The notes below the pieces were generated by a model. That model made no database searches and was not told the origin of the DNA. It was given only the letters and a program-made list of their open reading frames with translations. A stretch of DNA of 64,000 nucleotides from Galeopsis tetrahit (lineage: Eukaryota; Streptophyta; Magnoliopsida; Lamiales; Lamiaceae): NCBI GenBank assembly GCA_963675135.1, contig OY776131.1, forward strand, positions 36,789,381 through 36,853,380, given 5' to 3'. Both the position numbers and the translations under genes were made by a program. Below are positions 52,727-63,260 of the stretch, piece after piece (position 1 is the stretch's first letter; each line of letters starts with the position of its first letter).

Positions 52727-54398
52727 TGACTTGAACGAATTTTAGTCTATATGTTTTGACTAACTACTTCCCCTTAAGCATAAGGGATCGTAGTAGTATA
52801 CACATAAGTATTTCGACCAAGTAGTGTCGAACCATGGGAGGTGGGTTAGTGCAATGGATCCCTAGAGTTGTACATCGTCATAACTAATGTAGCTACGGTT
52901 TCTGGAGTTGAATGCAAAACTAAAGCTAATCAATAATCTAGAGACAATAAATAAATTAAACACAATCTAAAGGCTAACAAGTAATTCAACAACTAAATCA
53001 ACAAAACAAGAAAATGACAAGTAAGAACGAATAACAACTACGAACTAGATTCGAAGAAGTGCAAGTGTGGGAATGCTTCGGGTGTTCTCCACCTAGTGAA
53101 AGCGAGTGGGATTGTTTATACCGTGTTTATGCTTCAATTTGGATTTACTAAGAGCATCAAGATGCTATGATGAAAATCATTTTCCTTCGGGTACTATAGC
53201 TTTACGTCTAAGGTGTTCCCAAACCCGGTAATAAGACATATTCCTAATCCTCATCAACTACGTCTCAAATAACCATTCAAGTAATTAATGTCTCCTAATG
53301 GGGTTCTAATACGATTAACTCTCTCTCGACGAATTAAAAGTATAATAAACGCATTTGTATACCAACAACTCACACCATAAATTTAAACATGTTCATGTAA
53401 CTCTCGTCTACGCAAAGCATGCCTCAAAATATGGATTAATAGAAGCAAATACACAAAGCACCAATAAAACCCAATAAGAGAAGCAATAATCCAAATATCA
53501 ACAATAATCAAAGCCTAAACAATTCACACATTCAATATTCACATGGTTTCAAACACCCAAAGCATAAAAAGCTTAGCCCCTTGTGTTTGAGAAAACACAC
53601 ATGGCTAAAACAACAAGAAAACTAGAAATAAACATGAAAATAACAATATTATAAAAAAGAGAGAGTTTGGGGGGAAGTCACCTTGATGATTCAACAATCT
53701 AAGCTATTACAAGTGAATTTAACTTTAATCTTCGAAAGCCCAAACTAAATACTAAATTTGAAGCTAATCTATGGAATTAAACTTGCAAAATATGTTGAAA
53801 ATTTATCTAAGAATGAAACTAGAGTTTGAGTGTGTGAAAGTGAGGTCAAAACGTCACAATAATCTGATTTGGGGAGCTATTTATAGCTTGGTAGAATGTT
53901 TGAGACGAAATTTGCACTTAAGCTCTTGAAATCCTTTAAAATTCTCGAATTTTCGCGCATCATCAAGTTGACTCGGTCAACCGAGTGGTTTGACTCGGCC
54001 AACCGAGTGAGTTGGAAGTCCAGAAACTGACCTGGAAGCAGATTTGACTCGGTCAATCGAGTGGGTTGACTCGGCTGCCAGAGTTGAATCTGTTACAATT
54101 TCACACTTTCTTGTTTCAATCATATCTTGAGCTCCCAACCTCCGATTGACTTGATTCTTTTTTTCATTCCACTCATTTTTTCGAGACGCATCCAATGGTG
54201 CAATTATCTTCTTGACTTAATGAATTCTCAGACACATATTTTGCTTCCAAATAAGTTCAATTTACCTAAAAAAAATAGCAAAACACATACCTTTCTCATT
54301 TCAAGTGCAATTGGTCAATTTAGTGTGAATAATGCAACAAAATCCTCAAAATTATGCAAAATAAACACATGAATTTCAAGAAATTTTCACACTAATCA
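52727..54398. mobile_element. Solo LTR, 1672 bp
   Basis: TGACTTGAACG...ACACTAATCA with a perfect 5-bp duplication ACCAG (52722-52726 and 54399-54403). Removing it rejoins the copia-2 RNase H frame. It shares its ends and many internal words with the solo LTR at 4381-11850. A GGGGAGCTATTTATAGC segment near 53870-53887 may be its promoter. No internal domains; it formed by LTR-LTR recombination. A block with CTCGGTCAACCGAGT and CTCGGCCAACCGAGT near 53970-54010 is imperfectly palindromic. Confidence 0.9.
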
Positions 54399-54403
54399 AC
54401 CAG

Positions 54404-54773
54404 CGGGAGATTTTAACCTTCAAGCGTACTGCGACTCAAACTGGGCAGGGTGCCCATACACCCATCAATCGTCTATGGGTACATAATCACACTTGGTGGC
54501 GCACCGGTGTCTTGGCGCACCAAGAAGCAATTCATTGTGTCGAGATCATCGGCGGAGTATCGGGCGATGGCCACCACAGTTTGAGAAGTGATTTGGCTTC
54601 GGTGGCTGCTTTGCGACTTCGACATAAATTTGACACGTCCACTGATTTGTTCTGTGACAACCAAGTAGCCCGAAACATTGCTATGAACCCTGTTTTTCAT
54701 GAACATTCAAAGCACGTCGAAATGGATTGTTATTTCGTACGAGAGAGAGTTATGAGCAGGGATGTTCAGCCAT
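54404..54773 (+). pseudogene. Copia-2 RNase H, second part
   Basis: Frames, with shifts, give LQAYCDSNWAGCPYT, PVSWRTKKQ-type sequence and LFCDNQVARNIAMNPVFHEH, then SKHVEMDCYFVRERVM, the standard copia RNase H C-terminus. It continues after the TRIM at 56154-56262 (DQVADMFTNALGADRFKFL, then GVRDLYAP). Confidence 0.85.
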
Positions 54774-54778
54774 GTAAC

Positions 54779-56148
54779 TATTAGGGATATTATGTATTAA
54801 AGATAAATTAGGGTTTATTATTTCCTTGTATATTTTGGCCCATATTGTTTAGTTAACCTAAAGCCCGTGTCTATAGTTAACCTAAAAGCCCATGTATATA
54901 GTTAACCTAAAAGCACATGTCTATAGTTAACCTAATAGCACATGATGTAATCTATATATACTCGTTCTCATTGTTAATAAAATAATCCCTTCAATTAATC
55001 TATTCCATTCATCTCAACATGGTATCAAGAGCTTCTTTTTCAGGCTAACGCCTCTTTTTCGATCCTCACGGTCACACCTCCATCTCCGAGATTCAGGAAT
55101 ATTTTCTCATCTCTCCTAGATCCTATTTTTTTTTTTCTTCTACAGGCTAACGCCTCTTTTTCGATCCTCACAATCACACCTCCATCTCCGAAATTCAGGA
55201 ATATTTTCCGATCTCCTAGATCCTATTTTTTTCTTCAACCTTTTCAAGATTAGGTCTATTTGATCTCTTCTTCATTAAACCCTAACAAAAAAAAAAAAAA
55301 AAATCCACACACATCCCTCCATGCTCCAACTCCTTCTGTTGTTCGCCTTCGATACTAAGGCTTATGCCTCGTTTATTTTTCTTTTCTGATCTCGGGATCT
55401 CCAAAATACACCAAGATTTGGTTAGCAATACTGCTACCGATTCTTCTCCTCAAGTTGTTGCATATGCCTAAGAGGTTCGCTCTCTTCTGCAACAACTCAT
55501 CAAGAACGAGACGACGTTCTTCCAAACCCAAAAAGATGAATATTCTTCTTCTCCTCGAGTTGTTGCATACACCCAAGAGGTTCGCTCTCTTCTGCAACAA
55601 CTCATCAAGAACGAGACCACGTTCTTCCAAATCCAAGAAGATGAATCTTTCTCCTCTCCTCAAGTTGTTGCATACGCCCAAGAGGTTCGCTATCTTCTGC
55701 AACAACTCATAAAGAACGAGACCATGTTCTTCTAAACCCAAGAAGATGAATCTTCTTCTTCTCCTCAAGTTGTTGCATACACCCAAGAGTGTTCGCTCTC
55801 TTCTGCAAATCCCACATAACCGCTTTGTTCGTTGGGCGTCCTTCGTCTCGATTCTCACAGTGGATCATGTGTCGTTTGTCGATCCCGTCCTCGATTTTAA
55901 CCACTTGTGAACAAGATTGGAATCACCAATGGTGCTTCATCTTGAGGGGGGCGTATTAGGGATATTGTGTATTAGAGAAAATTAGGGTTTATTGTTTACT
56001 TGTATATATATCTTGACCCATATTGTTTAGTTAACCTAAAAGCCCATTTCTATAGTTAACGTAATAGCCCATGATGTAATCTATATATACTCGTTCTCAT
56101 TGTTAATAAAATAGTCCCTTCAATTAATATATTCCATTTATCTCAATA
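54779..56148 (+). mobile_element. TRIM-like small LTR retrotransposon, 1370 bp
   Basis: The 5' LTR 54779-55019 and 3' LTR 55954-56148 share ATTAGGGATATT, TTAGGGTTTATT, CCCATATTGTTTAGTTAACC and TATATATACTCGTTCTCATT. The primer-binding site TGGTATCAAGAGC follows at 55020-55032, and CTTGAGGGGGGCG precedes the 3' LTR. The target duplication GTAAC lies at 54774-54778 and 56149-56153. The LTR tips are TATTAGG...CTCAACA/CTCAATA instead of TG...CA. The 5' LTR has extra copies of TAGTTAACCTAAAAGC. No replication enzymes are encoded. Confidence 0.93.
55364..55818 (+). pseudogene. Repetitive gag-like frame of the TRIM
   Basis: From ATG at 55364 the plus frame reads MPRLFFFSDLGISKIHQDLV and then about four tandem ~105-108-bp units, each SSPQVVAYAQEVRSLLQQLI then KNETTFFQTQ.DE. 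Two in-frame stops (TAA in the first and last-but-one units) and a final frameshift break it. The unit is amphipathic and looks helical. It may derive from a gag N-terminus. Confidence 0.6.
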
Positions 56149-56608
56149 GTAACATTGGAACCACCGATCAAGTTGCAGATATGTTCACCAATGCACTTGG
56201 AGCGGATCGATTCAAGTTTCTTCAAGGAAAGTTGGGCGTTCGAGACCTTTACGCGCCAACTTGAGGGGGAGTATTGGATGATATTTCATCACCGGATAAT
56301 ACGTGGAGTTAGTTTATACGCCTTGGGTTAGTTACCATAATTAGTTATGGGCCCAATTATAATTAACTTGTTAGTTTGTTAGGGCTCTAGCAGTTAAATA
56401 ATATAAATACATTGCTTTGTAATCACTTGGGAGATTGACGTGAATACAGTATTCAATGATACTTTTGTTTTTTGTTCAGTTTTAACGCCATTTCAATATA
56501 AAAAGCAAATATCCTTTAGAAATAGATAGGAGAAGAAAAATAAGATCTTCTACCGAATCACAAATATCAAAATAAACTCAAACCTACAAAAGATATTACT
56601 AGATTCTT

Positions 56609-56935
56609 TAAATACATCTGACAGATTAATTGGATATCTAAAAAAAAAATTATATCCAATGAATCTTAACTTGGAAAGTGAGATATATTTCCATATATGA
56701 AAATATCAAACTCCAAACGAATATATTTGTGACAGATTATTTGGATATCTAAAACTAATTTATATCTAATGAATCTTAATTTGGAAAGAGTGATATATTT
56801 CAATACTATATGAAAACATCAAACTCTAAACGAATATATCAGATTATTTGGATATCTAAAACAAATTTATATCTAATGAATCTTAATTTGGAAGGAGAGA
56901 TATATTTCCATATATGAAAACATCAAACTCCTTTT
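56609..56935. repeat. Tandem repeat, ~110-bp unit, three copies
   Basis: The unit contains ACAGATTA.TTGGATATCTAA, TTATATCTAATGAATCTTAA, TTGGAAAG.GAGATATATTTC and ATATGAAAACATCAAACTC. Copies start at about 56617, 56731 and 56843. It lies just right of copia-2 in host DNA. Confidence 0.85.
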
Positions 56936-56989
56936 ATTTCCTTATATGAATTACCAAACTAAAATCTATAAATTACACACTTACATGCA

Positions 56990-57360
56990 TACTCCATCAT
57001 CGACAGTGGCTACAACTGCACTTTCCACTATCATCACTCGATAGAACAAATTTCTTAGACTCAGAATGAGAAAGAGTATATTAGTGAGATAGATGAACGT
57101 GGGTCCTTTCCTTCTCATCGAGTGGACAATTTAAATGGGTGGATCGAGTTGCTTTCAGCGGGAATCGAACTCAGGATGTGTGGGCGTGAGCCTTTAGGCT
57201 CTGATACCATGAAAGAACTCGACCTCATCCAAAAGTCTGAACTTGTAGAGAAGTGAGTAATTAGGTCTCGTATATTAATTTGTAATAGGTCAAACGAAAA
57301 ATAAAAGTTACAATAATCGAGTCATTGTTGGGACAAGCGGACGTTAAATTTGGCGAGTGG
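56990..57360. repeat. Block related to 26990-27620, with an inserted copia-leader-like fragment
   Basis: GTGGCTACAACTGCACTTTC, ATCATCACTCGATAGAACAA, AGAGTATATTAGTGA and GGGACAAGCGGACGTTAAA recur from the 27-kb region. Between about 57090 and 57310 is extra sequence whose minus strand has TCATGGTATCAGAGCC and GAGTTCGATTCCCGC, like a copia primer-binding site and leader in reverse. Whether that part is a retrotransposon end cannot be settled here. Confidence 0.5.
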
Positions 57361-58084
57361 AATATGCCTAGAGCGGGAAAATTTCAAAATACGTCATGCA
57401 TCTTATGTTGATTCCATTTTAAATCCTTTAAGTTTTCACTTTTTCAAAATACGTCCTCTTTGTCAAATTTACATCATTTTTTGTCCAATTTATATCCTTT
57501 TGGTTAGAAAATTAAATTTTTTGTCGAAAAACTGACACGTGTTACTAAAACATGTGTTTAAAATAGGGTCTTCCAAAAAATATGGTAATTGGGCGTCACA
57601 TATAATGAAAATTGCCAGATTTAATTAAAAATATGGACACATCATCTTCTCCTCTCTTATAAATTTAAACAAATTTTGTTTATAACAAATGTCCCAAAAT
57701 ACACCACAAAAACTCAACTCGATGGCCCGTGATAAAAAGTAAAACAAAAACTCAACTCGACGAGATTTACAGATAAAAGAAAGTGAAATTACATAGCAAA
57801 CGTAAAATTGTGTTTCAGTTTCAATTTTTAGTTATACTGACTTATACTTTTAATAAATATTGTGTTGCACTTTTCTGTTATATCGACTTACATTTTTTAG
57901 TAATATTGTGTTTCATTTTTTCAGAAATACGTTTAAGAAAGACCTAGAGCCATTTAAAACTTTGCCAGGGAAAACCCTCCTCAGGGACAAAACCCGGGAC
58001 AAGGGAAAAGGTACACCTCTCTAAACTAACCAATCAATACGATAACCCCTCCCCCCCCAACTAACCAAACTCAAAATGTGAAAC
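57361..58084. other. Intergenic, AT-rich
   Basis: Low-complexity sequence with a ~50-bp imperfect tandem pair near 57825-57925 (TATACTGACTTA...AATATTGTGTT). No gene. Confidence 0.5.
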
Positions 58085-58800
58085 ATAACAAAGGACTCAT
58101 GGGGGGTAAAAAGTTTCGCCCCATCGTCCTATATACGAGGCGACTAAGTTCATCTCATTGGCATGGTCCGCCGATGGATCAAAAGTGATAATGCTTATCG
58201 TTGTGATACACCCACCCAGGCAAACTGGGCCCTCCGGGCTTCTTCGTAAAACGAAGAGTAATCGCAAGAGCAAGATCAAGGGCGTCGTCGCCGACGTGGC
58301 TCCAATGATGTAGCAACCACCAACTTTTGGGTGTTATCTAAGGACCCATCAATGCAGTCGCCAGAGAGGCCCAAGAAAGAGTTGTTCATCGGGACCGAAG
58401 TGGTCATAATAGTCGAGGTAGGCAGCGTCGTGGGTGCACAAGTCCGTGTTGGGCAAGGGTTCGAGGGGGGCCGGTCTTTTATGACAAGAACAACTCCTAC
58501 CATGTGTGCACGAGGTGGTGGTACGTACCTTATCCTTATTGCAATGGACAGTCAAGTGTCCAACGATCGCACAATGGCAACAATACTCCAGAAGCCTCTC
58601 ATAATGCACTTCCACAATAACAGATCAAGCACTATATTCCAACACCAAACGCTCATATCCATCTCAATCAAGATTCTAGCATACTGCGCCATTATTTTCA
58701 CCCATGTGAGGCAGGACATCTTCACAAACGTGCCAACTGCAGAGGGTGAAGAATACAAAAATGTTTCCTTTTTGCAAATTAATATGAGGACAAATGTGTA
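58085..58800 (-). pseudogene. LINE ORF1-like relic (DUF4283 and CCHC zinc knuckle)
   Basis: The minus strand has MAQYARILIEMDMS and, one frame over, VHYERLLEYCCHCAIVGHLT then VHCNKD. The first is the end of the DUF4283 domain (...RYARVLVEIDLS) and the second the C-X2-C-X4-H-X4-C knuckle of plant LINE ORF1 proteins, which bind LINE RNA. A frameshift separates them near 58600. Downstream (58276-58503, minus) is a low-complexity tail. No ORF2 follows, so this is an isolated fragment. Confidence 0.6.
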
Positions 58801-58910
58801 GATTTTTGTGGGACGGAGGGAGTATCTTCCTTTATTATTATTTTGGTTGTTTTAACATAATCTATGTCATTTATGGTACATTTGACAAGTCTAGAAACCA
58901 AGTTATTGAA

Positions 58911-58987
58911 GATGCGGCTGCACACAAGGTGTTCGACACAATGTCTGATAGACCCAACGAAATGAGCCCCTTAGTTGAACCTCTTTA
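58911..58987 (+). pseudogene. PPR-like motif fragment, second copy
   Basis: Reads EDAAAHKVFDTMSDRPNEMS then PLVEPL and a stop. It shares GGCTGCACACAAGGTGTTCG and ACACAATGTCTGA with 17880-17910. It sits just outside the gypsy LTR. Confidence 0.35.
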
Positions 58988-59123
58988 AGAACAATACGAA
59001 GCAAACACAGGTCATTAAACTGATGCCATTTCAATACTCGGTAGACCGAGTTACTCTGGAAACGCAAAATGTGCACACAACTTGGACGAATGTGATTCAT
59101 GGAAAGTCAAGTATCAGAATGGT

Positions 59124-59883
59124 TGTAATAGCTAGATAGTCCTTTCACCATTTCAATATGCTATACCTAGTCAAAGAAGTCAATCTTTGACAAGTCAATC
59201 CTAGTCACCAGCTTACGTGGCGAGGACCAGTCAACAAAGTCGTGCGACGACTAGTCAACAAGACCAAGAAAATGTAATAGAATAGATGTATTTAATATAT
59301 TTAAGTGCTCGCTCAAAGATGTTGGCGAGCACATGGTTTAGTTAGCTGCTCGCCCAAATGTGTGGCGAGCACGTGTCTATCTTAGTTAAGAAAGTCTAAG
59401 TATTGAAGCCTTGGGAGACAGCATGGAGCGTGGCGACCACACTCCTCGACATGGTCCTCCGGCGACCACCGTAGCTCAGCTCCTCGGCATTTCGGCGAGG
59501 ACGAGCACCAGAGGCGGTTTAGCATTAAATGCGCCATCAAATCACCTTTTCGGGCAGAAGACAGGTCCAATAAGGGCGTGCCACGTGTAAAGGGCGGGCG
59601 GCCCCTAGAAACCACTATATAATGCCTAAAAGAGGCTTATTTGTACACAAGTTAGACATTCCACCAAATCACCCAACCCAAAGCAATATACTCTTCCAAA
59701 GCTCTCAAGCTTTTAGCTTCTCCAAGAAGCTACTTCTTGTGTTCTTGCTTGTTCTTCTTTAGATCATCAAGATCATCATAATAACCCTTTTAAACACGTA
59801 ATAAACCCCCGATCATTATACATGTTTGTCTCGTGCTAACAAATAGTCCACATCCGATTCAACCATCAAAAGCACGTACAACA
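59124..59883 (+). repeat. 5' LTR of the gypsy element
   Basis: The right end is clear: GTACAACA at 59876-59883, followed by TTTGGCGCTAGAAGGAGGGG, the primer-binding site region. The left end is placed at TGTAATAGCTAG (59124) because LTRs run TGT...ACA; this is a guess, since the 3' LTR is outside the window. A TATA box TATATAAT lies at 59616-59623 and a G-box CACGTG at about 59582-59587. Four GCTCGC/GGCGAGCAC words form inverted repeats near 59306-59373. Confidence 0.7.
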
Positions 59884-60242
59884 TTTGGCGCTAGAAGGAG
59901 GGGTCCTTTTACGTGTTCATCACTCTCAGTTTCGACCGATCATCGAGCGATCGGTTTGCAAACTCCGTTTTCAGGTTTTTAATCGGTAGTTCCACCTTTT
60001 AAAAGCTTTGTTTACGTATTTCCGTGTTCTTCGTGTTCTTGAATATTTGCAATATTCGAGACATATTTTGGAGTTTGATCTCCGTGTAATTTGTTTATAA
60101 GCTTTATTTGTTGTTACTTTGCTTCTAAGTAGTTGTAATAGCACGTTCTTCTGCGTAAGAACTTTAATCTTTCGTTTTTAAGCGTCGAAAGCTTAAGAAC
60201 AGTCATATCTTTGTAATAATCCCCAGAGACACTCTTTAAACG
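59884..60242 (+). other. Gypsy leader
   Basis: Primer-binding site, then untranslated leader up to the gag ATG at 60243. Confidence 0.6.
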
Positions 60243-61325
60243 ATGTCTCATCACACTCCTCAAGACGGATTTGTTGCTCCCGGAGGGAACGAGCACCCTC
60301 CGGCGCCGGCGGTGAATCCGTTTGCAAACTTGAATATGGGGGACATTCTGAATGATCCCCAGCATCTGAAAGATCTCTGTAACTATCTCACGGAGAAGAA
60401 GAGGCAGAATGAGGAGCTGGAGAAGGCCAAAGATCAGGCCTTTGACAAGGCTCGCAAAGCCAAGGGGAACGAAGAAGACAACCGTTCCTATCATTCTAAC
60501 TCTGTTCACCCCCAAGACAGAGGAAAAAACAAAGTCGACGAGCACTCCCACAATAGCCACACGGGAGACTCGAGGCACCGAAATTCGGTTTTCAACCGGA
60601 TGGATGATAAAGACAGAAGGGCTCCTCGCCGAATGCCTTTCAATGTGGACGGCCGACACAGAGCCGACCACCGAGATCGCGCTGACCACAAAGATCAGGG
60701 CGACAGAATCTCAGCTCTTGATCGAGTGGGACCAGGGAAAGATTCGCGAGCTCCGGCGAAGAGCTATCGCAACCACCATTCTGGCAGGCACTCTCCCAGG
60801 CGATCACGTCATGATGATCGCCCGACCGCATCCCATGGGAGCCGACGCGACGAGGACGTCGTCCCCAAGCCACAAACCGCCGAGGAGGGGCAGATCGCCC
60901 AGTTCCTCGAGACCCAAAAATTAATGAAGTTAGAGATGGAGACTCTGCGAGCAGAGGTGGTCGCCTCGAAGCTAGGGACCACCCCACCAATCACTCTGCC
61001 CGCACCTCCTCTGAGTGTTGCAATCCTTACAGCCCCCATTCAAAGAAAGATCCAAATGCCCTCCATGGCGGCATATGACGGAGCGTTCGACCCTAGAGTA
61101 CATTTGTCCAAGTACTCCAACTACATGGCCTCAATCGGGGCAACGGACGCCACCCAATGCAGAAACTTCTCCCTAACTTTGGGAGACCGGGCTCATCGAT
61201 GGTACACAACTTTGAGTCCCGGATCGGTCTCCTCATTCCTTGAGCTGGGACAACTCTTTCTGACCTACTACGGGTCTATAGCTGCTCGCCCAGCCTCAAA
61301 GCAACGTTTGGCAAACGTTCGCTAA
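60243..61325 (+). pseudogene. Gypsy gag, N-terminal part up to a premature stop
   Basis: Starts MSHHTPQDGFVAPGGN. It has a Lys/Glu coiled-coil stretch (about 50-80), a long Arg/His/Asp-rich basic linker (about 85-200) and the retrotransposon gag core from about residue 265: YDGAFDPRVHLSKYSNYMAS, CRNFSLTLGDRAHRWYTTL and FLELGQLFLTYY. The frame stops at TAA (61323-61325) in ...ANVR*SINESGKDF; the same frame continues beyond it through the rest of gag, so it is one gene with a nonsense change (Gln CAA to TAA). Confidence 0.9.
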
Positions 61326-63260
61326 TCTATAAATGAGTCAGGCAAGGACTTCATCGAGCGCTTCGATAGGCTGGTGATCGATGGGGAGGCCGTGAACGAT
61401 GAGACGAAGCTGATTTCAGCCGTTTCCGGTCTAAGGATAGGTACCAAGCTTTGGGAATCTATCCATCTTACTTTTCCCAGTTCTTATGCGGACTTCCGCA
61501 CGAGGGCTGGGAACTTCATCCAAATGGAGGAAATCATGGACGCCGCCAAGGCTAACGAGCAGCCTGAGGCGTCCAAGAGGGTCTGGCCCAAAAAGAATGC
61601 AAACACTGGGGAGTCGTCCCAGCCCAAGAAGGCGACCACTCAAGCTGGCAGTGCTCGACCAGCGAACTTCAGGCCTTTCGAGGAGTCTCCTGAGATCATC
61701 CAGTTCAGAGAATCTCTCTCTCTGGATCCCAGGGGCATTTTCAATGCAGTTAGGGGAAAGAATATGCTCCCCCAGGCCAAGCCAATGCATACAAGTGATG
61801 AAAACCTAGATGGTAGCAAATTCTGCGACTACCACAACTCCATCGGCCACCACACCAATGGGTGCCGAGACTTGGTGAGAAACCTTTTCAAGCTGTACAA
61901 TGAGGGCAAGCTCGCCCAGTTCATCAAGCCTCTTGGAAATGGCGACAACAGGGGGAAGAAACGTCGCGACGATGGCGACGACCTGCGCCAACAACTGAAT
62001 CGTCCCAAGCTAACTCCTCCCATGCCACAGAATCCTGGCAACGACATTGATAACGTGGGAGCCTGTCTGGTTATAGAAGGCCCTTTGGGAGGAACCCAAT
62101 CTGGGAAAGAGCTATCTGTTCGCCGAGCTCAGAGTAAGCAGCGAGCACTGAATAATGTCCATCAGGTGTGCGTCGCTCCGACTGCCGAGAAGCCTCTATC
62201 TCACCAAATCCTTTTCTCGGACGACGACCTGAACGGCGTGGTGCACCCAAACAATGATGCTTTGGTCATCACGGGCAAGATTATGGGAACCAACGTCCAT
62301 CGCCTGATGGTCGACACCGGGGCATACACCAACATTCTTTTCAAGCATACTTTGGATGCTCTCGGTGGATATCCGGAATACATTGAGCCTTGCGACGATA
62401 TAATCGTAGGTTTTGGGGATATGCACAGCCATCCCATTGGGAAAATCAGACTATCCCTGGAGCTGGCATCATCAAAAGAGCCAACAATGCATCACACTAG
62501 GCAGCTCGACTTTATGATCGTAGACATGCCATCGTCCTACAATGCTTTCCTCGACCGTCCTTTCTTCAACGAGTTCAAGGCGGCCGTTTCAACTTTTTAT
62601 TACTGTGTAAAGTTTCCGACCCCGGCGGGAGTTATAACCGTCAAGGGCGATCAGACGCGGGCGAGGGAGTGTCTCGTCCGTTTTGCAAAGCGTCATTCTA
62701 AGGAAAGTACTATGATTGGCCAGTATATTGAGTGTCAAACACAAAATCAACAAATGAATTACTTGGAGGGTCTTCCTAGCAAGTACAGAAAGATTGAAGT
62801 TGGGGAGTGCAGTCGTAGTTCCGACGACCACCAAGTGGAGGCGAACGAGCACGCCTCCATGGAAGTGGACGACCACACCCCAATGGAGATCGACGAGCAG
62901 ACAGTCTCGGGCGACCAGTTCCCCAACGACCAGGTTCCAGAAAACTTTCCAGATCTGGAGCCTAGGTTAGGCTTTGAGCCAGAGTTCGGAATCGAGGATC
63001 CTCGTTGGAAGGAGCCTAAAGAACGGGCAACTTCAGCGGAGGACCTTGAAACCATCCATTTAAACGAAGCTCGTCCAGAACTCGAGGTATTCATCGGTTC
63101 GAATTTACCAGAACTTTTGCGATCAGACATGGTCGCATTTTTGAAAGAAAACATCGGTGCATTCCCCTGGTCGCACGAGGATATGGTGGGCATTCCCACG
63201 GATCATGCCTGCCACAGATTGAATATTGATCCAGCAAGGAGACCTATCACCCAAAAATGA
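61326..63260 (+). pseudogene. Gypsy gag C-terminus and protease
   Basis: Continues the gag core (FIERFDRLVIDG, LRIGTKLWESIHLTFP), a histidine-rich Zn-binding-like motif CDYHNSIGHHTNGC (about 61824-61865) in place of the usual CCHC knuckle, then the aspartic protease LMVDTGAYTNILF near 62305-62343. Linker regions rich in acidic residues follow, with the sequence preceding RT (MVAFLKENIGAFPWSHEDMV, GIPTDHACHRLNIDP). It ends at TGA 63258-63260, in frame with the RT downstream; Arg CGA to TGA explains it. Confidence 0.9.

Larger units (their letters stand above)
48871..56486 (+). mobile_element. Ty1/copia retrotransposon copia-2, decayed and twice interrupted
   Basis: Short LTRs of about 213 bp (48871-49083 and 56275-56486) share GATAATACGTGGAGTTAGTT and GGGCTCTAGCAGTTAAATAA. 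The flanks GCTAT and GCCAT are a 5-bp duplication with one change. The primer-binding site TGGTACCGGAGC follows the 5' LTR at 49084-49095, and the polypurine tract TTGAGGGGGAGTAT precedes the 3' LTR. The interior carries gag to RNase H in decayed form. A solo LTR (52727-54398) splits RNase H and a TRIM (54779-56148) lies in its end. Confidence 0.92.

Noticed and set aside
55373..55858. 161-codon minus-strand frame in the TRIM
   Set aside because: It is the antisense shadow of the tandem units; the plus frame has the natural direction relative to PBS and LTRs.
57150..57245. tRNA-like sequence (GTATCAGAGCC...GGTTCGATTCCC type) on the minus strand
   Set aside because: No cloverleaf could be drawn; it fits a copia primer-binding site and leader better.
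60114..60689. 191-codon minus-strand frame over gypsy gag
   Set aside because: Shadow of the plus-strand gag, whose domains are recognisable.
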